From the NCBI GenBank assembly GCA_016929595.1, contig JAFGIN010000123.1, positions 1 to 64,000 of the forward strand: 64,000 bases of DNA, read 5' to 3'. The notes beneath the pieces were generated by a model. It was not told where the DNA came from. It saw nothing but the letters and a program-made list of their open reading frames with translations, and did not search any database. Positions 10,259 through 19,297 of this stretch are shown in pieces. Within the stretch, counting starts at the first letter, position 1. The number at the start of each line of letters is the position of its first letter. Both the position numbers and the translations under genes were made by a program. The DNA is from Chitinispirillaceae bacterium (GTDB lineage Bacteria; Fibrobacterota; Chitinivibrionia; Chitinivibrionales; Chitinispirillaceae).

Positions 10259-11308
10259 ATGAAAATCGGTTCTAAATTTATGTTACTTTCAGGTACCGTC
10301 ATCACATTGTTTAACTCTTCTGTTTTTGCAGAACCAAGTAACAATTTTAAGGTTTTTCTTTGTTTTGGGCAGTCGAATATTGCAGGGGGACTTGGAGTTA
10401 CACCACAGGGCGATGTAACCCAAACCAAACCACGAGTCATGGCTTTAGCTTTTAATAGTTGTTCGAACCCAGAATGGCAGAAAGATAAATGGGTTTTAGC
10501 CAAGGAGCCCTTGCACTGCGGCGATGGCGGTGCTGGCGACAATACAATGGGACCGGTTGTTGTGTTTGGAAAAGCTATGGCTGATTCCCTTCCAAACGAT
10601 ACGATTGGACTTATTCCTTGCGGACAATCCGGGGTAAATATAGAACATTTTATGCGAGGTGGAAAATGTACCGCAGGTTATTGCGTTAAATATCCTGGCA
10701 GTGATGCATATAACTGGATGGTGAAAAAATGTAAACTTGCAATGGAAAGAGGTGTTCTTGCCGGTATTATGCTACATCAAGGTGAAGCTAACAGGGGTGA
10801 CACTGCCTGGCTTGGCAAAGTGAAAACTATCTATGAAGATTTGAAAAAAGATTTAGGTATAACAAAAGATATTCCATTAGTAGCAGGAGAATTGCTCTAT
10901 GCCGGTGAAAATGGTAGCAGTAAACATAACCCAATAATTGCCAAAATACCTCAGACTCTTCCACTCGGCTATGTTGCTTCCGCGCAAGGTTTATCAGGCG
11001 GCGGCACATACGCGGATCTTCATTTTAATCAGGATGGATATAGAAAAATGGGACAACGTATGGCAGCTGAAATGATGAAAGGGCTGTATGCTTCCGGTAT
11101 TCTTACAGATGTAGCCCCTCGCCCATCACCAAAACGCGTTCAGACAATCAGCAACCTCCAGGAGACATCAACAACAGCACTCTATACAATTAATGGTAAA
11201 AAACTACCCTCAAGCGTAATTCAGAACATTGCGTCAGGGAAAAAACATTGTATCTATGTCATGCAGAAGCCGGGAACGCAGGCATCTCTGGTGGTTAGTC
11301 CCCGATAA
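10259..11308 (+). CDS. Secreted SGNH carbohydrate esterase (SASA / CE6-like acetyl esterase)
   Basis: Predicted secreted O-acetyl esterase that deacetylates xylan or related polymers. A signal peptide covers residues 1-24 (SSVFA-EP). SGNH landmarks are present: VFLCFGQSN with nucleophile S39, PCGQSGVNIEHF, GIMLHQGEANRGD and the C-terminal ADLHFNQDGY with D253 and H255. This fits the SASA fold (PF03629, CAZy CE6). The last ~45 residues (ALYTINGKKL then CIYVMQK) form a sorting-like tail comparable to that of the GH43 enzyme upstream, suggesting both leave the cell by the same route and act on hemicellulose. AAGGAAAGG precedes the ATG. An imperfect terminator hairpin follows. Confidence 0.85.
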   Translation: MKIGSKFMLLSGTVITLFNSSVFAEPSNNFKVFLCFGQSNIAGGLGVTPQGDVTQTKPRVMALAFNSCSNPEWQKDKWVLAKEPLHCGDGGAGDNTMGPVVVFGKAMADSLPNDTIGLIPCGQSGVNIEHFMRGGKCTAGYCVKYPGSDAYNWMVKKCKLAMERGVLAGIMLHQGEANRGDTAWLGKVKTIYEDLKKDLGITKDIPLVAGELLYAGENGSSKHNPIIAKIPQTLPLGYVASAQGLSGGGTYADLHFNQDGYRKMGQRMAAEMMKGLYASGILTDVAPRPSPKRVQTISNLQETSTTALYTINGKKLPSSVIQNIASGKKHCIYVMQKPGTQASLVVSPR

Positions 11309-11338
11309 TCTCTGGAAAACTGATAGCTATTTAGAACC

Positions 11339-11397
11339 AAAAAAACCGCTCAACACTTTTCCTCATATTCATTGAGAAAAGAAGTAGTGCGGTTTTT
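11339..11397 (+). terminator. Terminator after the CE6-like esterase gene
   Basis: Arms AAAAACCGC (11341-11349) and GCGGTTTTT (11389-11397) enclose a second imperfect pairing (CACTTTTCCTCA with TGAGAAAAG) and end in a T-run, about 30 bases after the stop codon. The symmetrical A/T flanks could work in both directions. Confidence 0.6.
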
Positions 11398-11498
11398 CAG
11401 CAAAATTCCCCATTCAGCCCTCCCCTATCATTCTACACCCCAAAATTTACATCTAAAAAATCCTGCCCGTTCCGATCTCAATTATTTGACCGCCTGCG

Positions 11499-11530
11499 CT
11501 GTAGGGGCACGTTGCAACGTGCCCCTACAG
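11499..11530. repeat. Perfect 32-bp palindrome
   Basis: CTGTAGGGGCACGTTG is followed immediately by its exact reverse complement, with no spacer. Such GTAGGGGC...GCCCCTAC palindromes are dispersed extragenic elements in many genomes. Here it lies in a 660-base gap with no gene I can support. About 50-115 bases further on, GGGTCCCCCC (from about 11602) and GGGGGGTACCC (from about 11645) form a second, looser GC-rich inverted repeat. Confidence 0.75.
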
Positions 11531-11756
11531 CCACCCGTTAACCCTGTACAATTTGTTGAGAAATCCGGGATACAGGTTTTAACATACGCACAACCACACG
11601 CGGGTCCCCCCTGAATAAGTTTTCGACCTTTGCACAAGACCGCCCGGGGGGTACCCAACACCAAGCCTTTAGCACCATAATACCTTTATATTAAAACAAT
11701 TTCTTTTCAAAATAGAAGAAGATATAAGATAAAAGATATACGTTTATTCAGTAAGC

Positions 11757-11832
11757 TTCGATACCGATAGCGATAGCAATACCGACCCCGACATCGATAA
11801 TCCCGCTCAGTCACTCAGTCACTCAGTCACTT
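11757..11832. repeat. Dispersed repeat copy B with CAGTCACT triplication
   Basis: The string from GATACCGATAGCGATAG to ACCGACCCCGACATCGATAA matches the inner part of the element at 21236-21345 in the same orientation, shortened. It runs into three tandem copies of an 8-mer (CAGTCACT) at 11808-11831. Apart from the palindromes listed separately, the remaining gap 11398-11970 shows nothing I can assign. Confidence 0.5.
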
Positions 11833-11970
11833 AAAAAATTCCCCTTGCCTAAACGAATTTACCTTTTCTATATTATAGATTGTAACACTGCTTACAGCTC
11901 AAATTTGTATTTTATTTTGTACATGAATATTAGTTAAACCCTGTCCACCCAAGCCAATGAGTGTATTAAG

Positions 11971-12717
11971 ATGAATCCTTTAAATTGTCCCTTTTCTAAA
12001 CCTGATTTTGATGCAGTTTACTACTATCTTCTTGATCTGCCAATGTATAAACTGATCATGCTTACAATGGACATAATGTCGCAGTTAACGCCCGTTGAAG
12101 CAATGAACTATAATATCAACAAATTCTGTCAGCGCTACGATGATCGTCGGGGACGAATCGCATTTATTAAGAAACTTGTAGATGATGCTATCATTGTACC
12201 GCTCCAGTTCCCCCATGATGCACTGCGGTATCCTCAAATGACAAAGATGCTTTCGACCGCGCATTATACCATGCATTTTCCTTTTGGAGAGGATGAAGAG
12301 GCTCCGAAAGAGGAGTGTCTTACCGACGATCTGGAAGTGGTAAGTGGCCCGGTAAATGTTACCAACCCGCGATGGGAGCACAAGAAAAGCGAAAAGAATA
12401 AGGCTGAGGTTGAGGAAGATAGAGATATGGCATCTTTTGGTCAAACAATAATTCTCATGGCAGATGTCACCGGGATCCCTGAGGGTGCCGGAATTACTTT
12501 CGATATCTATGACACCTCCGAAGATCCACCGATGTGTGTCGATTCTGCTAAAGGCAGGATACAAAGTGGGGTTGGAAAAGGTGAATGGGTCGTTACGGAC
12601 AAAAGTGGTAAAGGTGAAGACGCCATACTCGAGTTTGAGGGAATTGTAAAAAGCAAAGCGAGTGAAAGGTGTGAGATACCGGTGATAACCATATTGACTT
12701 ACCGTTTTTCGGGATAA
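11971..12717 (+). CDS. Conserved-looking cytosolic protein with C-terminal Ig-like domain
   Basis: Unrecognised 248-residue protein, first gene of a four-gene cassette. There is no signal peptide. Residues 1-110 look helical, with many aromatic and Met residues. A charged linker (KKSEKNKAEVEEDRD) leads to a beta-rich domain about 145-248 (GQTIILMADVTGIPEGAGIT, then FDIYDTSEDPP and a late LEFEG). This resembles the Ig-like modules attached to peptidase or effector proteins delivered by contractile injection systems; that is an impression from pattern, not a search. The ribosome-binding site is weak. It is followed after 68 bases by a lipoprotein gene on the same strand. Confidence 0.6.
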   Translation: MNPLNCPFSKPDFDAVYYYLLDLPMYKLIMLTMDIMSQLTPVEAMNYNINKFCQRYDDRRGRIAFIKKLVDDAIIVPLQFPHDALRYPQMTKMLSTAHYTMHFPFGEDEEAPKEECLTDDLEVVSGPVNVTNPRWEHKKSEKNKAEVEEDRDMASFGQTIILMADVTGIPEGAGITFDIYDTSEDPPMCVDSAKGRIQSGVGKGEWVVTDKSGKGEDAILEFEGIVKSKASERCEIPVITILTYRFSG

Positions 12718-12785
12718 AGTCCCCCTTGCAATGTTGCGGATTAAACTATGTAAATCATTAGAAATTACTATGGAGGTTCATACCA

Positions 12786-14300
12786 TTGAAAACACTACTC
12801 TTTACTGTTACAAAATGCAAAAAAATATGTCTGTTGTTTTTAGCCGCTCTTACTCTTTTTTCTTGTAAACAGAACAAAAAGAGTGACAATGAACCTGCAG
12901 GTACAACGATACTGAAAGACAGCGTATCCTCCGCAATTTCGCAGGATAAACCAACTGAAAAGGTGTCTGTGAAAAAAGAGCAGACGCTGCATGATCTTTA
13001 CCGTGATCAACCTGAAGAGGTGCGGCTGTCCAGAGCTTTTGTCGAGAGCACCTTTGTCGATTTTCTGGGAAAAGAGCTGCCTCGTCTTGAAAAGATACAA
13101 AAGAGTGCGGATAGTAAGGAGTGGAGCAGTTTTTTAAATGAGCGAATCAAACGGTCGCAGGAAAAAACGGTGACACCGCCTGAATCAATCAGGGAACTCC
13201 ACTTGTTGTATCAGACAAGCTGCGATGAGGTGGTTCTGGATTCTGTATCGCGGCAGTTGAAACAATATGCAATCAGTGATTCAGCCGTAGCAGAATTCCT
13301 TGACAACTACTCAGCCGTTGTCGATAAGAAAGGTATCCTGCAGCGGGGAATTCTCCGTGATGAGAAAGGGGTTTGTAAACCGATTGTCCGTGATAGCGGC
13401 TCGATTTTACTTGTTGCGCCACAACTGGTATACCGGTGGCCCGGTAAAGAAAGCAGTGTCATGGGAGTACTCGATCCCAGAAATGCTCCATATACAGTAA
13501 GCAGACTCTGGACCGGTAAAGACAGCCTGAGGACGCATGAGAAGCAGGATCTGGTTTCGAGAATGACCATTGAAGAGTACGAAAGTAAAACGCGGGGTGG
13601 ATACGGACTTCTCCAGGATGCAAACGGCAACACGGCCGGGTGGCTGAATCTCGACAGCTGTGCCTACTGGCATAACGAATGGAAATTGAATATGGAAGAT
13701 TCAAAGGAAGCGTTTCAAAAGGGGTATGCTTTTTATGTGCATGGAGTGTGGTTTTCTGATCTCGGAATTAATCTTTTTGGGGACGAAACCACAGAATACG
13801 AAGACAGCATTGGCATAGTTGAATTTGACGGTAGATTAGTTTTTGATTTCAACAAATTAATAAGCCTCGTACTGTCCCCTCTTGATTGCTATGAGCCACT
13901 TAAAGATTCTGGCATATTGTGCAGACCTGCATATCAACAAGTATATAGTAATTACCTGCACCATCACAGTTTTGAATATTTTTTAAAAAATAATTGTTCT
14001 AACTGGGAAAAAATACCTGATAATATCTTTTTCTATTATGAATCCAATATAGTAAGGAATTTCATCTCTATAAGTATTATGGAAAGAAATACTGAATATA
14101 AACCCAATGTTAATGATAAATGTAAACATGTGATCATCAAGACCAAAGAATTCTATAATGATTATGAACAAAGAGGAAGACTTATCAGACACTTTGTTTT
14201 GTTTTACCTTAAACCAATTGACAATTTGGAAATACCAATAATTGAAAACGCAACAATGCATACACGATCATTATCAAACCTACAAAAATTATATCAGTAA
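12786..14300 (+). CDS. Lipoprotein with SH3-like domain, unknown function
   Basis: Predicted 504-residue lipoprotein starting at TTG 12786, with GGAGG (12772-12776) 9 bases upstream. The signal peptide ends in a lipobox (ALTLFSC), so it is probably held in a membrane facing the periplasm. Residues about 200-300 (SILLVAPQLVYRWPGKES, then a Gly-rich GYGLLQDANGNTAGWLNL) look like a bacterial SH3 domain, often used to bind cell wall or partner proteins. The C-terminal third is rich in aromatic residues, and the DNA from about 13840 is visibly more AT-rich than the first part. It lies 17 bases before the giant peptidase-like gene, so co-expression is likely. It could be a partner, receptor or protector for that protein, which is not established. 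Confidence 0.65.
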   Translation: MKTLLFTVTKCKKICLLFLAALTLFSCKQNKKSDNEPAGTTILKDSVSSAISQDKPTEKVSVKKEQTLHDLYRDQPEEVRLSRAFVESTFVDFLGKELPRLEKIQKSADSKEWSSFLNERIKRSQEKTVTPPESIRELHLLYQTSCDEVVLDSVSRQLKQYAISDSAVAEFLDNYSAVVDKKGILQRGILRDEKGVCKPIVRDSGSILLVAPQLVYRWPGKESSVMGVLDPRNAPYTVSRLWTGKDSLRTHEKQDLVSRMTIEEYESKTRGGYGLLQDANGNTAGWLNLDSCAYWHNEWKLNMEDSKEAFQKGYAFYVHGVWFSDLGINLFGDETTEYEDSIGIVEFDGRLVFDFNKLISLVLSPLDCYEPLKDSGILCRPAYQQVYSNYLHHHSFEYFLKNNCSNWEKIPDNIFFYYESNIVRNFISISIMERNTEYKPNVNDKCKHVIIKTKEFYNDYEQRGRLIRHFVLFYLKPIDNLEIPIIENATMHTRSLSNLQKLYQ

Positions 14301-14317
14301 GAGGTTACAATATTACT

Positions 14318-17300
14318 ATGAAGTATATGAGGAATATATGTAGTGTCGGGGACAATCCGCCTCCTTTACCAAAAATTGGTCACTCAGACAGAGAAAGTAG
14401 GGTACCGACATCAGTAGCTACATACTACTACCCAATTGACAACCACGACGCTCAATTCTTTGGGCGCACACTATTAAACAACTTCCTTGGCAATAAGCTG
14501 AGCCGGCTGAGAGAATACCATGTCATTTTCATCCCCTCTCTCGGGCAATTTTCATATGAATCAGGTATATATACAAAAAAGATTGGAGACACAACGCTCA
14601 GCTTCTTCTGCGGCCGTACATGTGGATCGATGCTATATAATTACAGAACTCTTATCCAGGGTGGGGATCCCCTGAAAGAATATATACGCCATTCCACTGG
14701 CGATAACAGCGACTGGTGCATGGACCTGAGGTTTCCCAATGGTGATCTGGCATTCTGTTCCAATGGTTCAAAAGAGAAACACTATTACCGTGCCGCTGGC
14801 GCAGGTCACAGGTGTCAGACACTGGGAACAGACAACGGAAACCTTCATGGGAAAGGTAACGACTATAAGGGCACTACGCTGTTTGGTAAATCATCCTGTC
14901 AGCTTACGAAACAACGGTTTGATGATGCTCAAAAGATTAGAGCGAAGCTTGAGAACGATCCTCATACTGCGGAAGAGGAGTTTGCAACGATACTCCTGAG
15001 TCTCAGGAACAATAACCCGGTACTTCTGTATTCAGGGTTTTCAACCTCGAATTTCAGAGGGCATAAAGTAATTATTTCTGGCTATCTTTATATCGATGGA
15101 CACCTGTGGTTTCACATTACCAACCCATCTCCTTATAAAGGATTAGTCGGTACTGTTTTTTCTGCTTCACCTGCAAACGCTACCAATAAAGAGCAGGATA
15201 TAAATCTCGACAAGTACAATTTCATTCCACTGGAGCGCGGTGACTGGAACTGGGCACGTGCATCGTATCACCTTGTACGAGCCAGTTATCTTCTGGCATC
15301 TAACCCTCAGAAAGATAAGCTGGTTACAATAAAACGTGGCATCCAGAGATTTCAGATCAAAGCTGAATATCAACTTGTCCTTGATGATCTTGCATCTCTG
15401 GAAACTCAGGATACTGCAACACTTCAGGAAAATCTCACTGATGGCGTTGTTTCCGCAGATAAACTCACTGTCAATAGTGTCGGCGGTTTCTGCTACTATT
15501 CACATAAACGACTGGAAGTTTTACCGGAAATTCTTTTCAGTAATATAGGCGAACAGACCAGTTTTCCCATACTTATCGGCAAAGATATTCAGCCTGGACC
15601 TGCAAGGTATTACCACGCAAATGAGTTTAAAAATGATAGCGGTTTTTTCCCTGTTGGGATAAACAGGAATGTACATGGGGGTATTCATGTCGCTCCATTC
15701 GAAAAGAGTAATGAGCCCACACCAGTACATGCTGTTGCTGACGGGTATATCATAGCTGCGCGGCTTCCGGGACACAATAATAAAGTAAACAACAAACACA
15801 GTGCAGCATTTATGAAGGCAGAACCGGGTTTTGTTCTTATCAGGCACGAGATAAAAAACAAAAACAATAAAAATGCAGCTCCGATACCATTATATAGCCT
15901 TTATATGCATCTTGTTTCGCCTGACTGGGATGGAATCAGCGCAAATCCATATCGTGTGGTTCCCTGGTTTAACCGCTTGAGACTTGAGAGATTTGGTGCT
16001 GTTGCCTGTCTGAACCCTGATGACAAGGAAAAATTTTGTAAATTTTACCGGGCTTCTGAAAAATTTGATCCCACGAGCCTTCCAGCCTCACTGAAAATTT
16101 TTCTGTCTCCGCAGGATATGAAGGAGACAACTATGACAACCAGAATTAACGGTAAAGTAGTAGCTTATGGTAAAAAAGCCCCGCAAATGTGTGAAAAAGC
16201 ACTAGCTGCACTTGAGAATGGAAACATTGTTACCTTTAATAAAGGCTTACTACCTGTTTCCCGTAAAGAAGTGCTTGGATTTATAGAATCATCCGGTTCT
16301 TCCATACACTGGGAACTGTTTTCCACACAAGTGGAGCATGGCATTTCCGACCTTCTTGATCTTGACAGCAACATCAAATCCCTCTTTATTACAATAGAAG
16401 AGAAAGGCGAGCATGCAAATTTCTTCGAACCGGATGAATTTTTGGCATTTGTAAAAAATGCTTTTGGTAATGATAAAAAATCAGAAAAAATCACTGCTTT
16501 TAAGAATAAACTGGAGGTACTTCTCCAATCCCCGGACTATCATAAAAAACTGGTAGAAGCCCTGTCAGACCCTGTAACATTCGTAAAAGAATCTGCCGTC
16601 AAAACACCATCATCATCAGCCAATAGCGAGCCTGCAGAGCCTGCTGACAGTACAAAAAATGAAGAACCTGTAATTCCAGTTACAGTTCTTATTGAAAACC
16701 CTTTCAACCAGATCTCATCATCGGAGACTGCTTTGAAACTTACTGCTGAATATTACGATGTAACTGACACAAAAGAAACACTCATCGGAAAAGAGGATGT
16801 CGGGATCCTGAGCAGTCAAAAGTTTACTGTAACACTTCTGGTGCCCGCTTCTACAGACAGGATCCGCTTTAAAAGCGAAAATTTTGTCATGTCCGAAATT
16901 TCCATGGAAAACCAGGAGATCATGACAAATCTCTTCAGTAACCTCGTTCCTTCACGGTTAAGGAATGTTCATCTTAAAAGTAAGAGTGAATGGACAAAAG
17001 ATGGGTTATCCAGTCTGATAGATGCATTGTGGATGGATGAGCGTATTAAAAAAACACTTATCAGAATGTTTCCTGAAAAACTTACAAAAGCGACCGATTT
17101 TCCAAAGGACCTTAAAGATGATCTCATGCAGGTTTGCTGGTGGGACAGGATAAAAACGGAGGAAGATCCATTTGGAGAGATGTATATAAAAAGTGACAGT
17201 GCAGCAACACAAAATGAAACAAGCATATTTTCATCGTTACTACCGGGAAATGGCATGGTTGAATCGTTACACCCTGTTACGCTGCTGTGGCTTCTTAAAA

Positions 17301-19297
17301 TTTACAATAAAAGAAACTGGATCGAATTCAGTTCTTTTCACGAATCGAGAACTGATAGTGCCACAGCGCCGGTATTCTGGAATCTTTTGTACAAAGATAC
17401 ATTTTCTTATGGAAGTCAAATTACTGCAGTTGTTATTTCCGACAGTTTCAAAAACGGTGAACCGGCTGAACCTCTTCAGGTTGCATTACTTAACAATAAG
17501 ATAAATCTTTCTATTCCACTTGTAAAACGTGTATCATACAAAGATGGACTCTGGTATATTCAATTTCCAGCGTACATCTGGGGACCATGGAAAATCTGTC
17601 TGACTACATTTCCTGATGCAGAGAGTAACCAGGGTACTACGCTCAGTAATCCATCCGGTACTGGATACGAAACGCCTGACATACCAAAACCGCTACCTTC
17701 ATCTGATGCACTATCATTATCTACAGCATCAGGAAATGGTGATTTTACATTTCTCCTTGCATTTTCCAAAAACTGTCCGGATCTTCTTAGTGGGTTTGTT
17801 CAGTTTTCATACGCTTTGGATAACGGAAGTAACGACATTAAAAAGCTTTCATTAAAACAACATGATACATTGCTCCCATTCATGGGAAAAAAAATCAGCG
17901 CCTATATTAACAACCGTACAGAAGCTGTTTCTGTATTTACAAAAGGGTGTGGATTTTCTTCAAAAGAATTTTTTCCGGATAAAAAAACCGTCAAACTCAA
18001 CAGAAACCTCGCTAATGCAGTGATCCGGATAAGAAAAGAGATCCTCGATGAAAGTATCCGTACAATACTACCCGCTACACGATTCCCAATCAAAGGGCTT
18101 ACCCCAGTATCAATCTCTGCCGATGGTAATGAAATTGAACTCTCCTTCTATTATGGGAAAAAAATCGTGCAAAATGCTGAATTTATTGATGATGATATTG
18201 TCCTGGCACAAAAAGTTGTCAATAGCTTTAAAGACAGTCTGGGTATTGAGCAATGCACAAAGAGCAATAATAACATTAAGCTCTCTGCAACGGCATCACC
18301 AGATGAACAGATACAGGTATCCATCTCCGGCTCTTCAATTACCGCAGAGATTGTGAAAAGCTCCAATATGAGCCTCGACCAGAAAATGCTTATATTTCCC
18401 AACTTTTTAATCCCAAACGGAGGCTACAGCATACTGGGTCCGGATTATAATTCAACAAACAGTTACTCTTCTGTGAGATCAATAATTGAGAAGGATTTCA
18501 TACATATTAAAGCTTCAGGCTGGAAACATTGTTTAGCATCACTGCAGCGACCGGGATTCGAGCCGAAGTTCAACTATTCCGTTTATAATATCGGGAAAAA
18601 ATACTATCTTCGTATTACGGCAAAAAAAAGAAATCCTGACACCTGGGGAAACGAGGGTGGAAAAATTGAATGTCCGGGTATTACACTATATAAATCAAAA
18701 CACAAAGATCCATCAAATATTTCTTACCTAATGCAATTAACAAACAATTCTAAACTGGGGACCGAAGTTACGCTTACAGCTTCCGGAGTAAGTCATAACA
18801 CAGCAGTTCTACCTTTTTCTGAAACTATATTTCTTAAACCTCAGATAACCAGTTTTACAATCACTCCGTTATTTTCTCTGTTAAGAGAGGGTTTTCCTTT
18901 ACTGCTAAGTGCGCAGACCCACCTTTTCCCACAAGGTAAATCGCTCTCCATTAAATGTATCGATGAAACGGGAAATCCTGCCATGAGTGCTTCAAAACCT
19001 GGAAAAACAATTGACGGTTTAATAGAGTACCGTACCGTCGCGGTCACAAACCGCAAAGAGTTTACTATTGACAATAACGGAGTCGTGGAAGCTGCGCTTT
19101 TTTCTTCTCATTTAGACAAATCAAAAACATATATTTTCCAGCTTTTTCGTCCATATGATCCTGTATATGGAATAGCAAGTGCAAAATTAACCCCTTTCGA
19201 GCTTCGTTGTACCGGCAGTGAACTTCTCAATATAGAAGATGGGGCTACTGATATCTGGGAACCAGGATCGATGCAATTTAAAGGAATTTTAAAATAA
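14318..19297 (+). CDS. 1659-aa protein with C39-like cysteine peptidase and degenerate M23-like domains
   Basis: Very large protein without a signal peptide. Residues about 90-275 carry a papain/C39-like arrangement: C98 in FFCGRTCGSM, H249 in RGHKVIISGY and N269 in FHITNPSP, spaced as in Peptidase_C39_2. Residues about 445-670 look like a LytM/M23 peptidase with a long insertion: HGGIHVAPF (H453, H457), PVHAVADGYII, LIRHE (H510), LYMHL (H531) and SSIHWELF (H664). The metal ligand normally Asp in HxxxD is His, and the first His of the usual HLHFE is Ser, so zinc chemistry may be altered or lost. A Ser/Glu-rich linker follows, then about 950 residues of beta-rich repeats. The ATG of the next gene overlaps the stop (TAATG). 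An injected or secreted effector acting on peptidoglycan or proteins is a reasonable guess. Confidence 0.65.
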   Translation: MKYMRNICSVGDNPPPLPKIGHSDRESRVPTSVATYYYPIDNHDAQFFGRTLLNNFLGNKLSRLREYHVIFIPSLGQFSYESGIYTKKIGDTTLSFFCGRTCGSMLYNYRTLIQGGDPLKEYIRHSTGDNSDWCMDLRFPNGDLAFCSNGSKEKHYYRAAGAGHRCQTLGTDNGNLHGKGNDYKGTTLFGKSSCQLTKQRFDDAQKIRAKLENDPHTAEEEFATILLSLRNNNPVLLYSGFSTSNFRGHKVIISGYLYIDGHLWFHITNPSPYKGLVGTVFSASPANATNKEQDINLDKYNFIPLERGDWNWARASYHLVRASYLLASNPQKDKLVTIKRGIQRFQIKAEYQLVLDDLASLETQDTATLQENLTDGVVSADKLTVNSVGGFCYYSHKRLEVLPEILFSNIGEQTSFPILIGKDIQPGPARYYHANEFKNDSGFFPVGINRNVHGGIHVAPFEKSNEPTPVHAVADGYIIAARLPGHNNKVNNKHSAAFMKAEPGFVLIRHEIKNKNNKNAAPIPLYSLYMHLVSPDWDGISANPYRVVPWFNRLRLERFGAVACLNPDDKEKFCKFYRASEKFDPTSLPASLKIFLSPQDMKETTMTTRINGKVVAYGKKAPQMCEKALAALENGNIVTFNKGLLPVSRKEVLGFIESSGSSIHWELFSTQVEHGISDLLDLDSNIKSLFITIEEKGEHANFFEPDEFLAFVKNAFGNDKKSEKITAFKNKLEVLLQSPDYHKKLVEALSDPVTFVKESAVKTPSSSANSEPAEPADSTKNEEPVIPVTVLIENPFNQISSSETALKLTAEYYDVTDTKETLIGKEDVGILSSQKFTVTLLVPASTDRIRFKSENFVMSEISMENQEIMTNLFSNLVPSRLRNVHLKSKSEWTKDGLSSLIDALWMDERIKKTLIRMFPEKLTKATDFPKDLKDDLMQVCWWDRIKTEEDPFGEMYIKSDSAATQNETSIFSSLLPGNGMVESLHPVTLLWLLKIYNKRNWIEFSSFHESRTDSATAPVFWNLLYKDTFSYGSQITAVVISDSFKNGEPAEPLQVALLNNKINLSIPLVKRVSYKDGLWYIQFPAYIWGPWKICLTTFPDAESNQGTTLSNPSGTGYETPDIPKPLPSSDALSLSTASGNGDFTFLLAFSKNCPDLLSGFVQFSYALDNGSNDIKKLSLKQHDTLLPFMGKKISAYINNRTEAVSVFTKGCGFSSKEFFPDKKTVKLNRNLANAVIRIRKEILDESIRTILPATRFPIKGLTPVSISADGNEIELSFYYGKKIVQNAEFIDDDIVLAQKVVNSFKDSLGIEQCTKSNNNIKLSATASPDEQIQVSISGSSITAEIVKSSNMSLDQKMLIFPNFLIPNGGYSILGPDYNSTNSYSSVRSIIEKDFIHIKASGWKHCLASLQRPGFEPKFNYSVYNIGKKYYLRITAKKRNPDTWGNEGGKIECPGITLYKSKHKDPSNISYLMQLTNNSKLGTEVTLTASGVSHNTAVLPFSETIFLKPQITSFTITPLFSLLREGFPLLLSAQTHLFPQGKSLSIKCIDETGNPAMSASKPGKTIDGLIEYRTVAVTNRKEFTIDNNGVVEAALFSSHLDKSKTYIFQLFRPYDPVYGIASAKLTPFELRCTGSELLNIEDGATDIWEPGSMQFKGILK

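Noticed and set aside
11372-11614. Short open frame across the 32-bp palindrome
   Set aside because: It is open because of repeat sequence, has no ribosome-binding site and shows no protein-like pattern.
12085-12564. 159-codon minus-strand open frame inside the 248-aa gene
   Set aside because: It lies wholly inside a better-supported gene and shows no family motif or ribosome-binding site.
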